From: Rhodospira sp.
GTDB taxonomy: Bacteria > Pseudomonadota > Alphaproteobacteria > Rhodospirillales > Rhodospirillaceae
Assembly (NCBI GenBank): GCA_028277295.1
Contig: JANQGN010000590.1
Span: forward strand, 1-8,397
Direction of reading: 5' to 3'
Length of the DNA stretch: 8,397 bases
The translations under genes were made by a program, and so were the position numbers. A model generated the notes under the pieces. The model searched no databases. It was not told where the DNA came from and worked only from the letters and a program-made list of their open reading frames with translations. Position 1 is the stretch's first letter, and each line of letters opens with the position of its first letter. Below are positions 1 through 8,136 of this stretch, piece by piece.

Positions 1-1
1 G

Positions 2-727
2 CGGCTGGGCGCCTCATCCTGGGGGCAGGCGCGCGCGGTGCTGGGCAACCGCCCCTTCCTGCGGCTGCTGGCCGCCTGGGTGTTGAACGGCCTGGCCGGA
101 GGGCTGCCGGCGGTGCTGTTTCCGCTGTACCTGCGGCACGGCCTGGGCGTGGACGCCGCCACCCGGGACGCGCTGATCCTGCTCTACTTCGTGGCCGCCG
201 TGGCGGCCATCCCCGGCTGGCTGGCGCTCAGCCGCGTCTGGAGCAAGCATCGCGCCTGGGCCACCGCCATGGCCCTGGCCTGCGCGGCCTTCATCTGGGT
301 GCCGCTGCTGGAGCCCGGCGCCGCCGGGGTCGCCACCTTCGCCGTGATCTGCCTGCTGACGGGCGCCGCCCTGGGCGCCGACCTGGCGCTGCCCCCGGCC
401 ATGCAGGCCGATGTCATCGACCTGGATGCGCTGCGCACCGGGCGCCGCCGCGAGGGCATCTTTTTTGCCCTCTGGGGCATGGGCACCAAGGGGGCGCTGG
501 CGCTGGCGGTGGGCCTGGCCTTCCCGATCCTGGAGGCCGCCGGCCTGGACGCCGACGCCACGACGCAAACGCCGCTGGCACTGGGAACGCTGGTCACTCT
601 CTACGCCCTGGTGCCCGTGGTTCTGAAGGTCGGTGTGATCGCCCTGGTCTGGCACCATCCGCTGACCCGCCGCCGCCAGGGCATCATTCGCAAACGCCTG
701 GACCGGATCGGAGCCCTGCCATGCTGA
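2..727 (+). CDS. MFS_2 (GPH/melibiose-type) transporter, C-terminal half, 5' truncated by window edge
   Basis: The frame is open from base 2 to a TGA at 725-727 (241 codons seen), so the gene starts left of the window; the GTG at 38 is only an internal in-frame codon. Six hydrophobic segments are visible, fitting helices 7-12 of a 12-helix major facilitator: around FLRLLAAWVLNGL, ALILLYFVAAVAAIPGWL, ATAMALACAAFIWVPLL, VATFAVICLLTGAALGADL, GIFFALWGMGTKGALALAVGL and TLVTLYALVPVVLKVGVIAL. The loop before helix 11 reads QADVIDLDALRTGRRREG, a hallmark of the MFS_2 / glycoside-pentoside-hexuronide:cation symporter family. The protein sits in the inner membrane. Its substrate cannot be read from this half, and members of this family beside DUF3833 genes need not carry sugars. 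The stop overlaps the next gene by 7 nt, implying one operon. Confidence 0.88.
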   Translation, partial: RLGASSWGQARAVLGNRPFLRLLAAWVLNGLAGGLPAVLFPLYLRHGLGVDAATRDALILLYFVAAVAAIPGWLALSRVWSKHRAWATAMALACAAFIWVPLLEPGAAGVATFAVICLLTGAALGADLALPPAMQADVIDLDALRTGRRREGIFFALWGMGTKGALALAVGLAFPILEAAGLDADATTQTPLALGTLVTLYALVPVVLKVGVIALVWHHPLTRRRQGIIRKRLDRIGALPC

Positions 728-1365
728 CGTCGTCCCGAGAAAAGCCGCCAGCCCCCCGCCGACGCTGGCGCCTGTCCCGGTGGGTGGCTGGCCTGGCCGT
801 GGCCGCCCTGCTGATCGTTGTCACCGCCACCATGACAGGATGCGACACCATGAAGCCAGAGGACTTCGCCGACACCGAGCCCACGCTGGTCCTGGAGGAG
901 TACTTCCTTGGCCGCACCCTGGCCTGGGGCATCTTCGAGGATCGCTTCGGCAAGCTGCGCCGCCAGTTCGTCGTGGATATCGAGGGCACGTGGGACGGGG
1001 AGACCCTGACCCTGGACGAACACTTCGCCTATGCCGACGGAGAGAAAGACCGGCGCGTCTGGCGCATCCGGCGTCTCGGCGAGCACAGCTACGAGGGCCG
1101 CGCGGACGACATCATTGGCGTCGCCACCGGCCACGCCTACGGCAACGCGCTCAACTGGGCCTACGATCTGGACCTGAAGATGGGCGAGCGGTCCCTGAAG
1201 GTACACTTCAATGACTGGATGTGGCTACAGCCGGGTGGCGTGCTCGTCAACCGCGCGACCATGTCCAAGTGGGGCTTCACCCTGGGCGAGGTGACCCTGT
1301 TCTTCCGCAAGGCGGAGGCCGACGAGCCGATGCCAAGTCTGGGTGAGTCGCGTTTGGGTGAGTGA
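721..1365 (+). CDS. DUF3833 family lipoprotein
   Basis: 214 residues. The ATG at 721 overlaps the transporter stop by 7 nt and has a GGAG at 710-713, 7 nt upstream. The N-terminus has an arginine-rich stretch (residues 13-20), a hydrophobic core (about 22-37) and a lipobox ending MTGC, so Cys41 should be the lipidated residue of the mature protein. Asp42 at the +2 position would favour inner-membrane retention by the E. coli Lol rule. The mature part (about 170 residues) matches DUF3833: LEEYFLGRTLAWGIFEDRFGKLRRQF near the start, then alternating beta-type segments and a VNRATMSKWGFTLGEVTLFF end. No enzyme motif is seen and the biochemical function is unknown. From general knowledge, DUF3833 genes often accompany a cyclopropane-fatty-acid-synthase-like methyltransferase, DUF1365 and a flavin amine oxidase in membrane-lipid or photo-oxidative stress clusters; those partners would lie left of the window. 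The C-terminus carries a short duplication (LGES-LGE) made by an 8-bp direct repeat. Confidence 0.85.
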   Translation: MLTSSREKPPAPRRRWRLSRWVAGLAVAALLIVVTATMTGCDTMKPEDFADTEPTLVLEEYFLGRTLAWGIFEDRFGKLRRQFVVDIEGTWDGETLTLDEHFAYADGEKDRRVWRIRRLGEHSYEGRADDIIGVATGHAYGNALNWAYDLDLKMGERSLKVHFNDWMWLQPGGVLVNRATMSKWGFTLGEVTLFFRKAEADEPMPSLGESRLGE

Positions 1366-1378
1366 GACGGCGATCGCG

Positions 1379-1741
1379 TTACGCGGTCTCGTCGTCGCTC
1401 AGGTGGCGCGGCAGGTCCATGGACTCGTGGAGAATGCGCAGGACGTCGAGGGTGGGGTGGTTCTCATCGGGGGCCGTCCGGAAGACGATGAGATGGCGGC
1501 CCTTCCGCCCGCCCCGCGTCAAGGGGAGGGTCATCAGGCCGGGAGCGATGTCATCGCGCGGCCGGACGCCCAGAGCCGAGGGGCCGACGCGGAGAATCCG
1601 AAGGGCATTGAGGACTGTGTCCCCGTACCGGCCGGCTTGGGTTGGGCCGAAATGGTCCGCAGTCCATTCCACGATATCATCGAAGTCATGCACGGCCGCC
1701 GGAGTGAGGCGGACGTTCCATCGTCCCGCGCGTGTGTTCAA
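1379..1741 (-). CDS. parE: RelE/ParE-family toxin
   Basis: 120 residues. The fold is recognised from the N-terminal VRLTPAAVHDFDDIVEWTADHFG (helical ParE start), a central basic strand RGGRKGRHLIVFRT, and the C-terminal signature LRILHESMDLPRHL, which is close to the usual RILHxxMDxxRHL of ParE toxins. The start is a TTG at 1741-1739 that shares bases with the antitoxin's TGA (TTGA, 4-nt overlap), so translation is probably coupled to and weaker than that of the antitoxin. There is no better in-frame start. Family members inhibit DNA gyrase (ParE proper) or cleave mRNA (RelE); the sequence resembles the ParE branch more, but the target is not proven. The linker between the helices and the basic strand (around GPSALGVRPRDDIAPGLMTLPLTR) is somewhat long. 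The gene ends only 13 bp from the convergent DUF3833 stop with no terminator between them. Confidence 0.85.
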   Translation of the reverse strand: MNTRAGRWNVRLTPAAVHDFDDIVEWTADHFGPTQAGRYGDTVLNALRILRVGPSALGVRPRDDIAPGLMTLPLTRGGRKGRHLIVFRTAPDENHPTLDVLRILHESMDLPRHLSDDETA

Positions 1742-2040
1742 GGTTTCGAGTCGCCGTATTTGGAGTCTTGCAAGATTGTGTTGGCGCGTCTGGACAAGTA
1801 ATTCGCTGCATCGTCCGCGTTGTCAAACCTTATGTACCGCCCTTCCTCGATATCGCGGATACCGACCGCCACGGCGTCGCGGAAGGCTTGCAGGCGCGCG
1901 GCTTCCTCAGCCTCGCGGGTCTCGATCAGGCGCAGGCCGTCGCGCAGCACCTCGCTGGCGTTCTGGTAGCGGCCAGAGGCCACCAGGCGCTCGATCATCG
2001 TGGCCTGGTGGTCGGTGATGACGACGTTGCGGGTGGGCAT
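1738..2040 (-). CDS. parD: ParD-family type II antitoxin (ribbon-helix-helix)
   Basis: 100 residues. The first ~45 form a ribbon-helix-helix DNA-binding domain: beta strand RNVVITD, helix HQATMIERLVASG, turn RYQNASE, and helix VLRDGLRLIETRE. Residues 46-100 are an acidic tail (RDIEEGRYIRFDNADDAANYL) of the kind that wraps and neutralises the ParE toxin. ATG at 2040-2038 has AGGGAG about 9 nt upstream. It is first in a two-gene operon with the toxin and is expected to repress its own promoter through the palindrome at 2074-2090. The 3' half of the gene is clearly less GC-rich than the rest of the window (62 of 120 bases G/C over 1741-1860), which fits a horizontally moved module. It lies on the same strand as nadC, 82 bp downstream of it. 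Confidence 0.88.
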   Translation of the reverse strand: MPTRNVVITDHQATMIERLVASGRYQNASEVLRDGLRLIETREAEEAARLQAFRDAVAVGIRDIEEGRYIRFDNADDAANYLSRRANTILQDSKYGDSKP

Positions 2041-2073
2041 GGCCGTGACTCCCTGGAGGTTGGACGTGGTCTA

Positions 2074-2107
2074 TTGGCAGGATATGCCAACAGGGCTCCC
2101 CCAACAA
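2074..2107 (-). promoter_or_regulatory. Probable parDE promoter and autoregulatory operator
   Basis: A perfect inverted repeat TTGGCA-N5-TGCCAA lies at 2074-2090, 34-50 bp ahead of the parD start. Read on the minus strand it overlaps a possible -10 box TATCCT (2084-2079), with a weak -35 TTGTTG (2107-2102) 17 bp upstream. A short palindrome over the -10 box is the usual arrangement for ribbon-helix-helix antitoxin autorepression. The palindrome is seen directly; the promoter hexamers are weak and inferred. Confidence 0.5.
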
Positions 2108-2122
2108 CCCGAACCGGTCCCG

Positions 2123-3022
2123 TCAAGGCGGCGCGATCACCACATCCAACCCGACGTCGAGGCCGCGAGCACTGTGGGTGAGCCAGCCCACCGAGATCAG
2201 GTCCACGCCGCTGGCGGCCACGGCGGCGATGGTGTCGGGCGTGATGCCTCCGGATGCCTCGGTCACCGCCCGGCCGGCCACCCGGCGCACGCCCTCGGCC
2301 AGCGTATCGGGCGTCATGTTGTCGAACAGGATAGCGTCGGCGCCGGCCGCCAGGGCCTCGTCAAGCTGCGCCAGGGTGTCCACCTCCACCTGCACCTTGG
2401 TCATATGGCCGACCCCGGCCCGCGCCCGGGTCAGCGCCGCCACCACCCCGCCGGCCAGGGCGACGTGGTTGTCCTTGATCAGCACCGCGTCATCCAGTCC
2501 GAGCCGGTGATTGGCGCCGCCGCCGGCGCGCACGGCGTACTTCTCCAGCGCCCGCAAGCCCGGGGTCGTCTTGCGGGTGCAGGCGACACGGGCGCGGGTG
2601 CCGGCCACCGCCGTCACCAGCCCGGCGGTGGCGGAGGCGATGCCCGAAAGGCGCCCCAGGAAGTTGAGCGCCACCCGCTCGGCCGACAGGATCGCGCGGG
2701 CCGGCCCCTCAACCCGCAGGACCACGTCGCCGGCCGTCACTGCCGCGCCGTCTTGCGTCGTCGGCTGGCAGGTCACGCGGACATCGAGCAGCCGGAAGGC
2801 CAGCGCGGCCACGCCGATCCCCGCCACCGTGCCGGCCTCGCGGACCACGAGGGCGGCCGTCGCCGTCAGGTCCTCCGGGATCAACAGGTCGGTGGTGAGG
2901 TCGCCGCCGCGCCCCAGATCCTCCAAGAGGGCGGCGCGCACGATGGGTTCGACCATCAGGTCAGGCAGGGGGCCTCGATGAGACACGCCGTTGAGTCCTC
3001 GTGCCGGGTCGTTAGCCATCAT
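2123..3022 (-). CDS. nadC: Nicotinate-nucleotide pyrophosphorylase (quinolinate phosphoribosyltransferase, carboxylating)
   Basis: 299 residues if translated from the ATG at 3022; a second adjacent ATG at 3019 gives 298. This is the family's normal length. The enzyme joins quinolinate to phosphoribosyl pyrophosphate and releases CO2, giving nicotinate mononucleotide, the third step of de novo NAD synthesis in the cytoplasm. Signatures in order: MVEPIVRAALLEDLGRGGDLTT (from residue 23), ERVALNFLGRLSGIAT-like helix (115-130), TRKTTPG (149-155), AGGGANHRLGLDDAVLIKDNH (166-186, with His172, Arg173 and Lys183 in substrate-binding positions), VEVDTL (212-217), ILFDNM (231-236) and EASGGI (255-260). 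Its first ATG overlaps the nadA stop as ATGA, so translation is coupled. The open frame continues upstream inside nadA, but that is a high-GC shadow. Confidence 0.97.
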   Translation of the reverse strand: MMANDPARGLNGVSHRGPLPDLMVEPIVRAALLEDLGRGGDLTTDLLIPEDLTATAALVVREAGTVAGIGVAALAFRLLDVRVTCQPTTQDGAAVTAGDVVLRVEGPARAILSAERVALNFLGRLSGIASATAGLVTAVAGTRARVACTRKTTPGLRALEKYAVRAGGGANHRLGLDDAVLIKDNHVALAGGVVAALTRARAGVGHMTKVQVEVDTLAQLDEALAAGADAILFDNMTPDTLAEGVRRVAGRAVTEASGGITPDTIAAVAASGVDLISVGWLTHSARGLDVGLDVVIAPP

Positions 3023-4038
3023 CGAACCGCCAACATCCGGTCCACGGGCACGCGGGCGCGGGCGGCCGTGTCGGTGTCCAACTCGATCGTCGGCGCCAGC
3101 GTTTCCAGCGCCCGGCGGATGCCGGTGAGCGTGATCCGTTTCATATGCGGGCACAGGGTGCAGGGGCGCACGAAACGGGTCTCTGGCATCTCGGCGGCCA
3201 CGTTGTCGCTCATGGAGCACTCGGTGACCAGGAACACGCTGGCCGGCCGCTCCCGCTTCAGCCAGTCGATCATGCCGGCCGTCGAGCCCACATGGTCGGC
3301 GGCCTCCAGCACGTCGCGGGGGCATTCCGGGTGAGCCACCACGGCGACGCCCGGCACGGCGCGGCGCATGGTGCGGATGTCTTCTTCCGTGAAGCGCTCG
3401 TGCACTTCGCATTGTCCCTGCCAGGGGATGATGTCCACCGCCGTTCGCCGGGCCACGTAGTCCGCCAGGAAGCGGTCGGGCAGCATGATCACGCGCGGCA
3501 CGCCCAGGGATTCGACGATGCGCACGGCATTGCCCGAGGTGCAGCAGATGTCGGACTCGGCCTTCACGGCCGCCGAGGTGTTCACGTAGGTCACCACCGG
3601 CACGCCCGGATGGGCGGCGCGCAGCGCGCGCACGTCGGCGGCGGTGATGGCCTCCGCCAGGGAGCACCCGGCGCGTGTGTCGGGAATCAGCACGGTCTTG
3701 CCAGGGTTCACCAGCTTGGCGGTCTCGGCCATGAAGTGCACACCCGCCACCACCAACACACTGGCGTCGGAGGCGGCGGCCTCGCGGGCCAGGGCCAGGG
3801 AGTCGCCCCGGATGTCGGACACGCCGTGGAAGATCTCGGGCGTCATGTAGTTATGGGCCAGGACGATGGCGTCGCGTTGCTGTTTCAGTCCATGGATGGC
3901 GTCGATCTCCGGGGCGTGGGCCGGCCACTCCTCATCCGGCACCACGGCGGCCAGGCGATCACGCAGGGCGGCCGTGCGGGCCGCGACCTGTGGGGTGTAG
4001 GGCAGGATCTCGGCGTCCCTCCCGGGGGCATGGGGCAT
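3019..4038 (-). CDS. nadA: Quinolinate synthase
   Basis: 339 residues. The enzyme condenses iminoaspartate with dihydroxyacetone phosphate to quinolinate using a [4Fe-4S] cluster. The three cluster cysteines are placed as in the family: Cys125 in RAGCSLA, Cys210 in GQCEVH and Cys296 in CTLCPHMK (the companion Cys293 gives a CxxC). Other conserved blocks are LAHNYMTPEIF (60-70), GVHFMAETAKLVNP (99-112), YVNTSAAVKAESDICCTS (151-168), HPECPRDVLEAADHVGST (236-253) and TECSMSDNV (272-280). ATG at 4038-4036 has a strong AAGGAGG 5 nt upstream. The gene is first in a two-gene unit with nadC and follows a Nudix-type regulator on the same strand. nadB, which makes the iminoaspartate, is not in the window. 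The protein has the usual extended N-terminus of proteobacterial NadA. Confidence 0.97.
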   Translation of the reverse strand: MPHAPGRDAEILPYTPQVAARTAALRDRLAAVVPDEEWPAHAPEIDAIHGLKQQRDAIVLAHNYMTPEIFHGVSDIRGDSLALAREAAASDASVLVVAGVHFMAETAKLVNPGKTVLIPDTRAGCSLAEAITAADVRALRAAHPGVPVVTYVNTSAAVKAESDICCTSGNAVRIVESLGVPRVIMLPDRFLADYVARRTAVDIIPWQGQCEVHERFTEEDIRTMRRAVPGVAVVAHPECPRDVLEAADHVGSTAGMIDWLKRERPASVFLVTECSMSDNVAAEMPETRFVRPCTLCPHMKRITLTGIRRALETLAPTIELDTDTAARARVPVDRMLAVR

Positions 4039-4043
4039 GGTGG

Positions 4044-4061
4044 CCTCCTTGTGCTCCTTTT
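4044..4061 (-). promoter_or_regulatory. Tandem Shine-Dalgarno region of nadA
   Basis: Two purine-rich sites precede the nadA ATG on the minus strand: AAGGAGG (4050-4044), 5 nt from the start codon, and AAAAGGAG (4061-4054), ten bases further up. The proximal one fixes the start at 4038. The distal one is part of the inverted repeat at 4052-4066, so it could be masked by RNA pairing or by bound protein. Confidence 0.6.
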
Positions 4062-4066
4062 GAGCA
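4052..4066. promoter_or_regulatory. Operator-like inverted repeat, copy 2 (TGCTC-N5-GAGCA)
   Basis: A perfect 5-bp inverted repeat TGCTC-CTTTT-GAGCA is seen on the plus strand, 14-28 bp ahead of the nadA start. It shares the pattern and spacing of the copy at 4112-4126 exactly 60 bp away. It covers the distal Shine-Dalgarno element of nadA. It could be a second regulator site or a small leader hairpin. The assignment to the neighbouring regulator is inference. Confidence 0.45.
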
Positions 4067-4084
4067 TTTCAAGGGTCGAAAGAG

Positions 4085-4108
4085 GGGCCGGGACTCAAGG
4101 CCCGGCCC
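4085..4108 (-). promoter_or_regulatory. GC-only hairpin in the nadA leader
   Basis: GGGCCGGG (4085-4092) and CCCGGCCC (4101-4108) are perfectly complementary: an 8-bp all-GC stem with an 8-nt loop. On the minus strand it lies just downstream of the predicted nadA transcription start and is followed by CTCTTTCG, too poor in T for a convincing intrinsic terminator. It may stop read-through from the upstream regulator gene, stabilise the 5' end of the nadA message, or take part in a leader switch. Confidence 0.55.
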
Positions 4109-4109
4109 T

Positions 4110-4128
4110 TATGCTCAGACAGAGTATA
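4110..4128. promoter_or_regulatory. Operator-like inverted repeat over the nadA -10 box, copy 1
   Basis: TATGCTC-AGACA-GAGTATA has 7-bp arms with six of seven positions complementary. Its right arm is the -10 box TATACT read on the minus strand, so a protein bound here would block the promoter. The core TGCTC-N5-GAG(C/T)A recurs at 4052-4066. The natural candidate ligand is the winged-helix regulator encoded immediately upstream. Confidence 0.5.
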
Positions 4129-4150
4129 GTCGATCCGGTGAATGTTTCAA
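4123..4150 (-). promoter_or_regulatory. Sigma-70 type promoter of nadA-nadC
   Basis: On the minus strand TTGAAA (4150-4145) is followed after 16 bp by TATACT (4128-4123), each with 5 of 6 consensus bases or near it. Transcription would begin around 4117-4115, giving a leader of about 78 nt before nadA. The promoter lies after the stop of the upstream regulator gene, so nadA-nadC can be transcribed independently of it. Confidence 0.65.
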
Positions 4151-4163
4151 GGCGATGACACGG

Positions 4164-5150
4164 TCACGGAAACGACCCGCGCCGCGTCGCCGTCACGCGC
4201 ACGCCGGGCGCCGGCCGCTCCAGGGCGACTTCGGGGCGGAAGCGCATCAGGCGCGCCGGCCGGCCGCCGGTGTCGGTCTCCACCGCGCCGGTCTCCTCCA
4301 CCAGCTTCTGCTGGGTCACCAGGCGCCGGAAGTTCTGCTTGTGGAGCGGCACGCCCGAGATGGCCTCGGCGGTGCGTTGCAGGCGCAGCAGGGTGAAGGT
4401 CTCGGGCAGCAATTCGAACAGCACCGGGCGGTACTTGATCTTGCCCCGCAAGCGGCTGATGGCCGTTGCCAGGATGCGGCGGTGATCCATCGCCAAGGGC
4501 CGGCCGGCCCAGGCGGCGCCCAGGGTCTCGGGCGGCGGCTGGCCGGTGTCGTGCCAGGCTTCTGGCACCAGCGCGGCGGCATACAGAAGCTCGTAGCGCT
4601 CGAGCGCGCGCTCCACGTCCCAGGCCGCCGAGCACTGGCCGAAGGTCAGGCCGGTACGCTCGGCCCGCGCCGCGCGGGTCTCGGCATCGGGTGCGGTGGC
4701 CGCCCAGGTCTCCAGCGCGGACAGGATCGCATCGCGGGCCGGCGGCGGGCCCGCGCGGCCGTCCTCCCAGGGGAAGCAGGCATACCAGGGCACCCACGCC
4801 GAGGTGGGATCGGGGACGGGGCCGGCCTCGGGCACCAGCGCCAGATAGGTGATCGACAGGGTGCGGCCTCCACCCTCGCGGCGGGGATCCCCGGGCGGCA
4901 GCGGACGGTCGCCGAAGGTGTAGAGCTGCTCCACGTAGCCCAGGTCCAGGCCGGTGCGGCGCTCCACCCAGTTGCGCAGGCCCGCTTGCAAGGTCCCGTG
5001 GCGCGGCTGCAAGGGACCGGAGGGCAGGGCCGGCCGCCCGCCGTTCCCGCCGGACAGGACCAGCGTCACCGGCCTCTCGTCGGTCACGGCGATAATGACG
5101 GCGGTCAGGTCCACCGTGACGGGGCTGGTCGGGGTGTCGGGAACGGGCAT
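4164..5150 (-). CDS. NrtR/NadQ-type transcriptional regulator (Nudix-like sensor domain + winged helix); usually annotated NUDIX protein
   Basis: 328 residues from ATG 5150; the longer open frame upstream is low-complexity Pro/Arg sequence with no Met. Residues 11-125 form a Nudix-like domain (VDLTAVIIAV, LPSGPLQP, GYVEQLYTFGDR, SITYLALVP). Its Nudix box is degenerate: where active enzymes have the RExxEE metal-binding helix, this protein reads NWVERRTGL (60-68), and a His (H51) replaces the upstream Glu, so pyrophosphatase activity is unlikely. Residues 233-305 carry the NrtR-type C-terminal block: RLRGKIKYRPVLFELLPE, FTLLRLQRTAEAISG, then the winged-helix segment KQNFRRLV ... GGRPARLMRFR. 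About 100 residues between the two parts are extra or divergent helical sequence. NrtR-family proteins bind ADP-ribose or related NAD metabolites and repress NAD genes. The position directly before nadA fits that role. The exact subfamily name and ligand are inferred. Confidence 0.85.
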   Translation of the reverse strand: MPVPDTPTSPVTVDLTAVIIAVTDERPVTLVLSGGNGGRPALPSGPLQPRHGTLQAGLRNWVERRTGLDLGYVEQLYTFGDRPLPPGDPRREGGGRTLSITYLALVPEAGPVPDPTSAWVPWYACFPWEDGRAGPPPARDAILSALETWAATAPDAETRAARAERTGLTFGQCSAAWDVERALERYELLYAAALVPEAWHDTGQPPPETLGAAWAGRPLAMDHRRILATAISRLRGKIKYRPVLFELLPETFTLLRLQRTAEAISGVPLHKQNFRRLVTQQKLVEETGAVETDTGGRPARLMRFRPEVALERPAPGVRVTATRRGSFP

Positions 5151-5257
5151 GGGACGGGGCCTGCCGGGCGGGGGATGCGGATGCGACAGCGAACCCGGCG
5201 GCGCCCGGCGGGTCAAGGGCTTAGACCGGGGTTTCCCGCGCGCCGTGGGCGTCGCAA

Positions 5258-5287
5258 CTTGCGAGGACCCCTGATTGCTCCCCATAT
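5258..5287 (+). promoter_or_regulatory. Sigma-32 (RpoH)-type heat-shock promoter of clpB
   Basis: CTTGCG at 5258-5263 and CCCCATAT at 5280-5287 match the heat-shock -35 (CTTG) and -10 (CCCCATnT) elements, with 18 bp between CTTG and CCCC, within the range known for alphaproteobacterial RpoH promoters. Predicted start is near 5294, leaving a leader of about 110 nt before clpB. Control of clpB by RpoH is well established in proteobacteria. No convincing sigma-70 alternative is seen nearby. The divergent regulator gene must also start from this 253-bp gap, but only a weak TTGACC (5216-5211, minus strand) is visible for it. Confidence 0.68.
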
Positions 5288-5310
5288 CGGACCAAGCCTG
5301 ATCATCACCC

Positions 5311-5333
5311 GGCGTCCGCCATTCGGGGACGCC
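5311..5333 (+). other. Hairpin in the clpB 5' leader
   Basis: GGCGTCC (5311-5317) and GGACGCC (5327-5333) form a perfect 7-bp stem with a 9-nt loop inside the predicted clpB leader. A self-complementary GCTGGCCAGC follows at 5346-5355. Neither covers the GAGGA ribosome-binding site (5391-5395). Whether these have a regulatory role cannot be told from sequence. Confidence 0.4.
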
Positions 5334-5403
5334 ATCCGGGGGGACGCTGGCCAGCCTTGTCCAGGGGGCCGCTGTCCTCGCCGCAAACAAGAGGACCTTC
5401 ATC

Positions 5404-7995
<2,592 letters not shown>

Positions 7996-8018
7996 GGCCA
8001 GCCGTTCCCCCACCAGGC

Positions 8019-8047
8019 CCCTCCGCTCGAAAAGAGGAGGGCGTTTT
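8019..8047 (+). terminator. Probable intrinsic terminator after clpB
   Basis: CCCTCC (8019-8024) pairs with GGAGGG (8036-8041) around an 11-nt loop that can form a further short CT/AG stem; CG and four Ts (8044-8047) follow. It begins 23 bp after the clpB stop. The T-run is short, so strength is uncertain. Confidence 0.55.
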
Positions 8048-8136
8048 GGCGGCGTCTCGGACCATCGGTGCCGCACCCACGCCCGCCGAGCCCGCGGAAG
8101 CCATCGTGAGACCTGCTGAAGAACGGCCGCTCTGAC

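Noticed and set aside
2000..3334. 444-codon plus-strand frame opposite nadC and nadA
   Set aside because: Antisense to a clear NadC/NadA pair; no recognisable protein features.
3023..3667. Upstream in-frame extension of nadC to 514 codons
   Set aside because: The extra 215 codons lie inside nadA in another frame; the NadC family length and the ATGA overlap fix the start at 3022 or 3019.
4085..4116. NAD+-I riboswitch (nadA motif) in the nadA leader
   Set aside because: I could not identify the conserved features of that class; only generic stems and the repeated TGCTC/GAGCA arms are visible.
8046..8135. 29-codon TTG-started ORF after clpB with an AGGAGGG upstream
   Set aside because: Its apparent Shine-Dalgarno is the 3' arm of the terminator hairpin, the spacing is short, and the peptide is Ala/Pro/Glu-rich without features.
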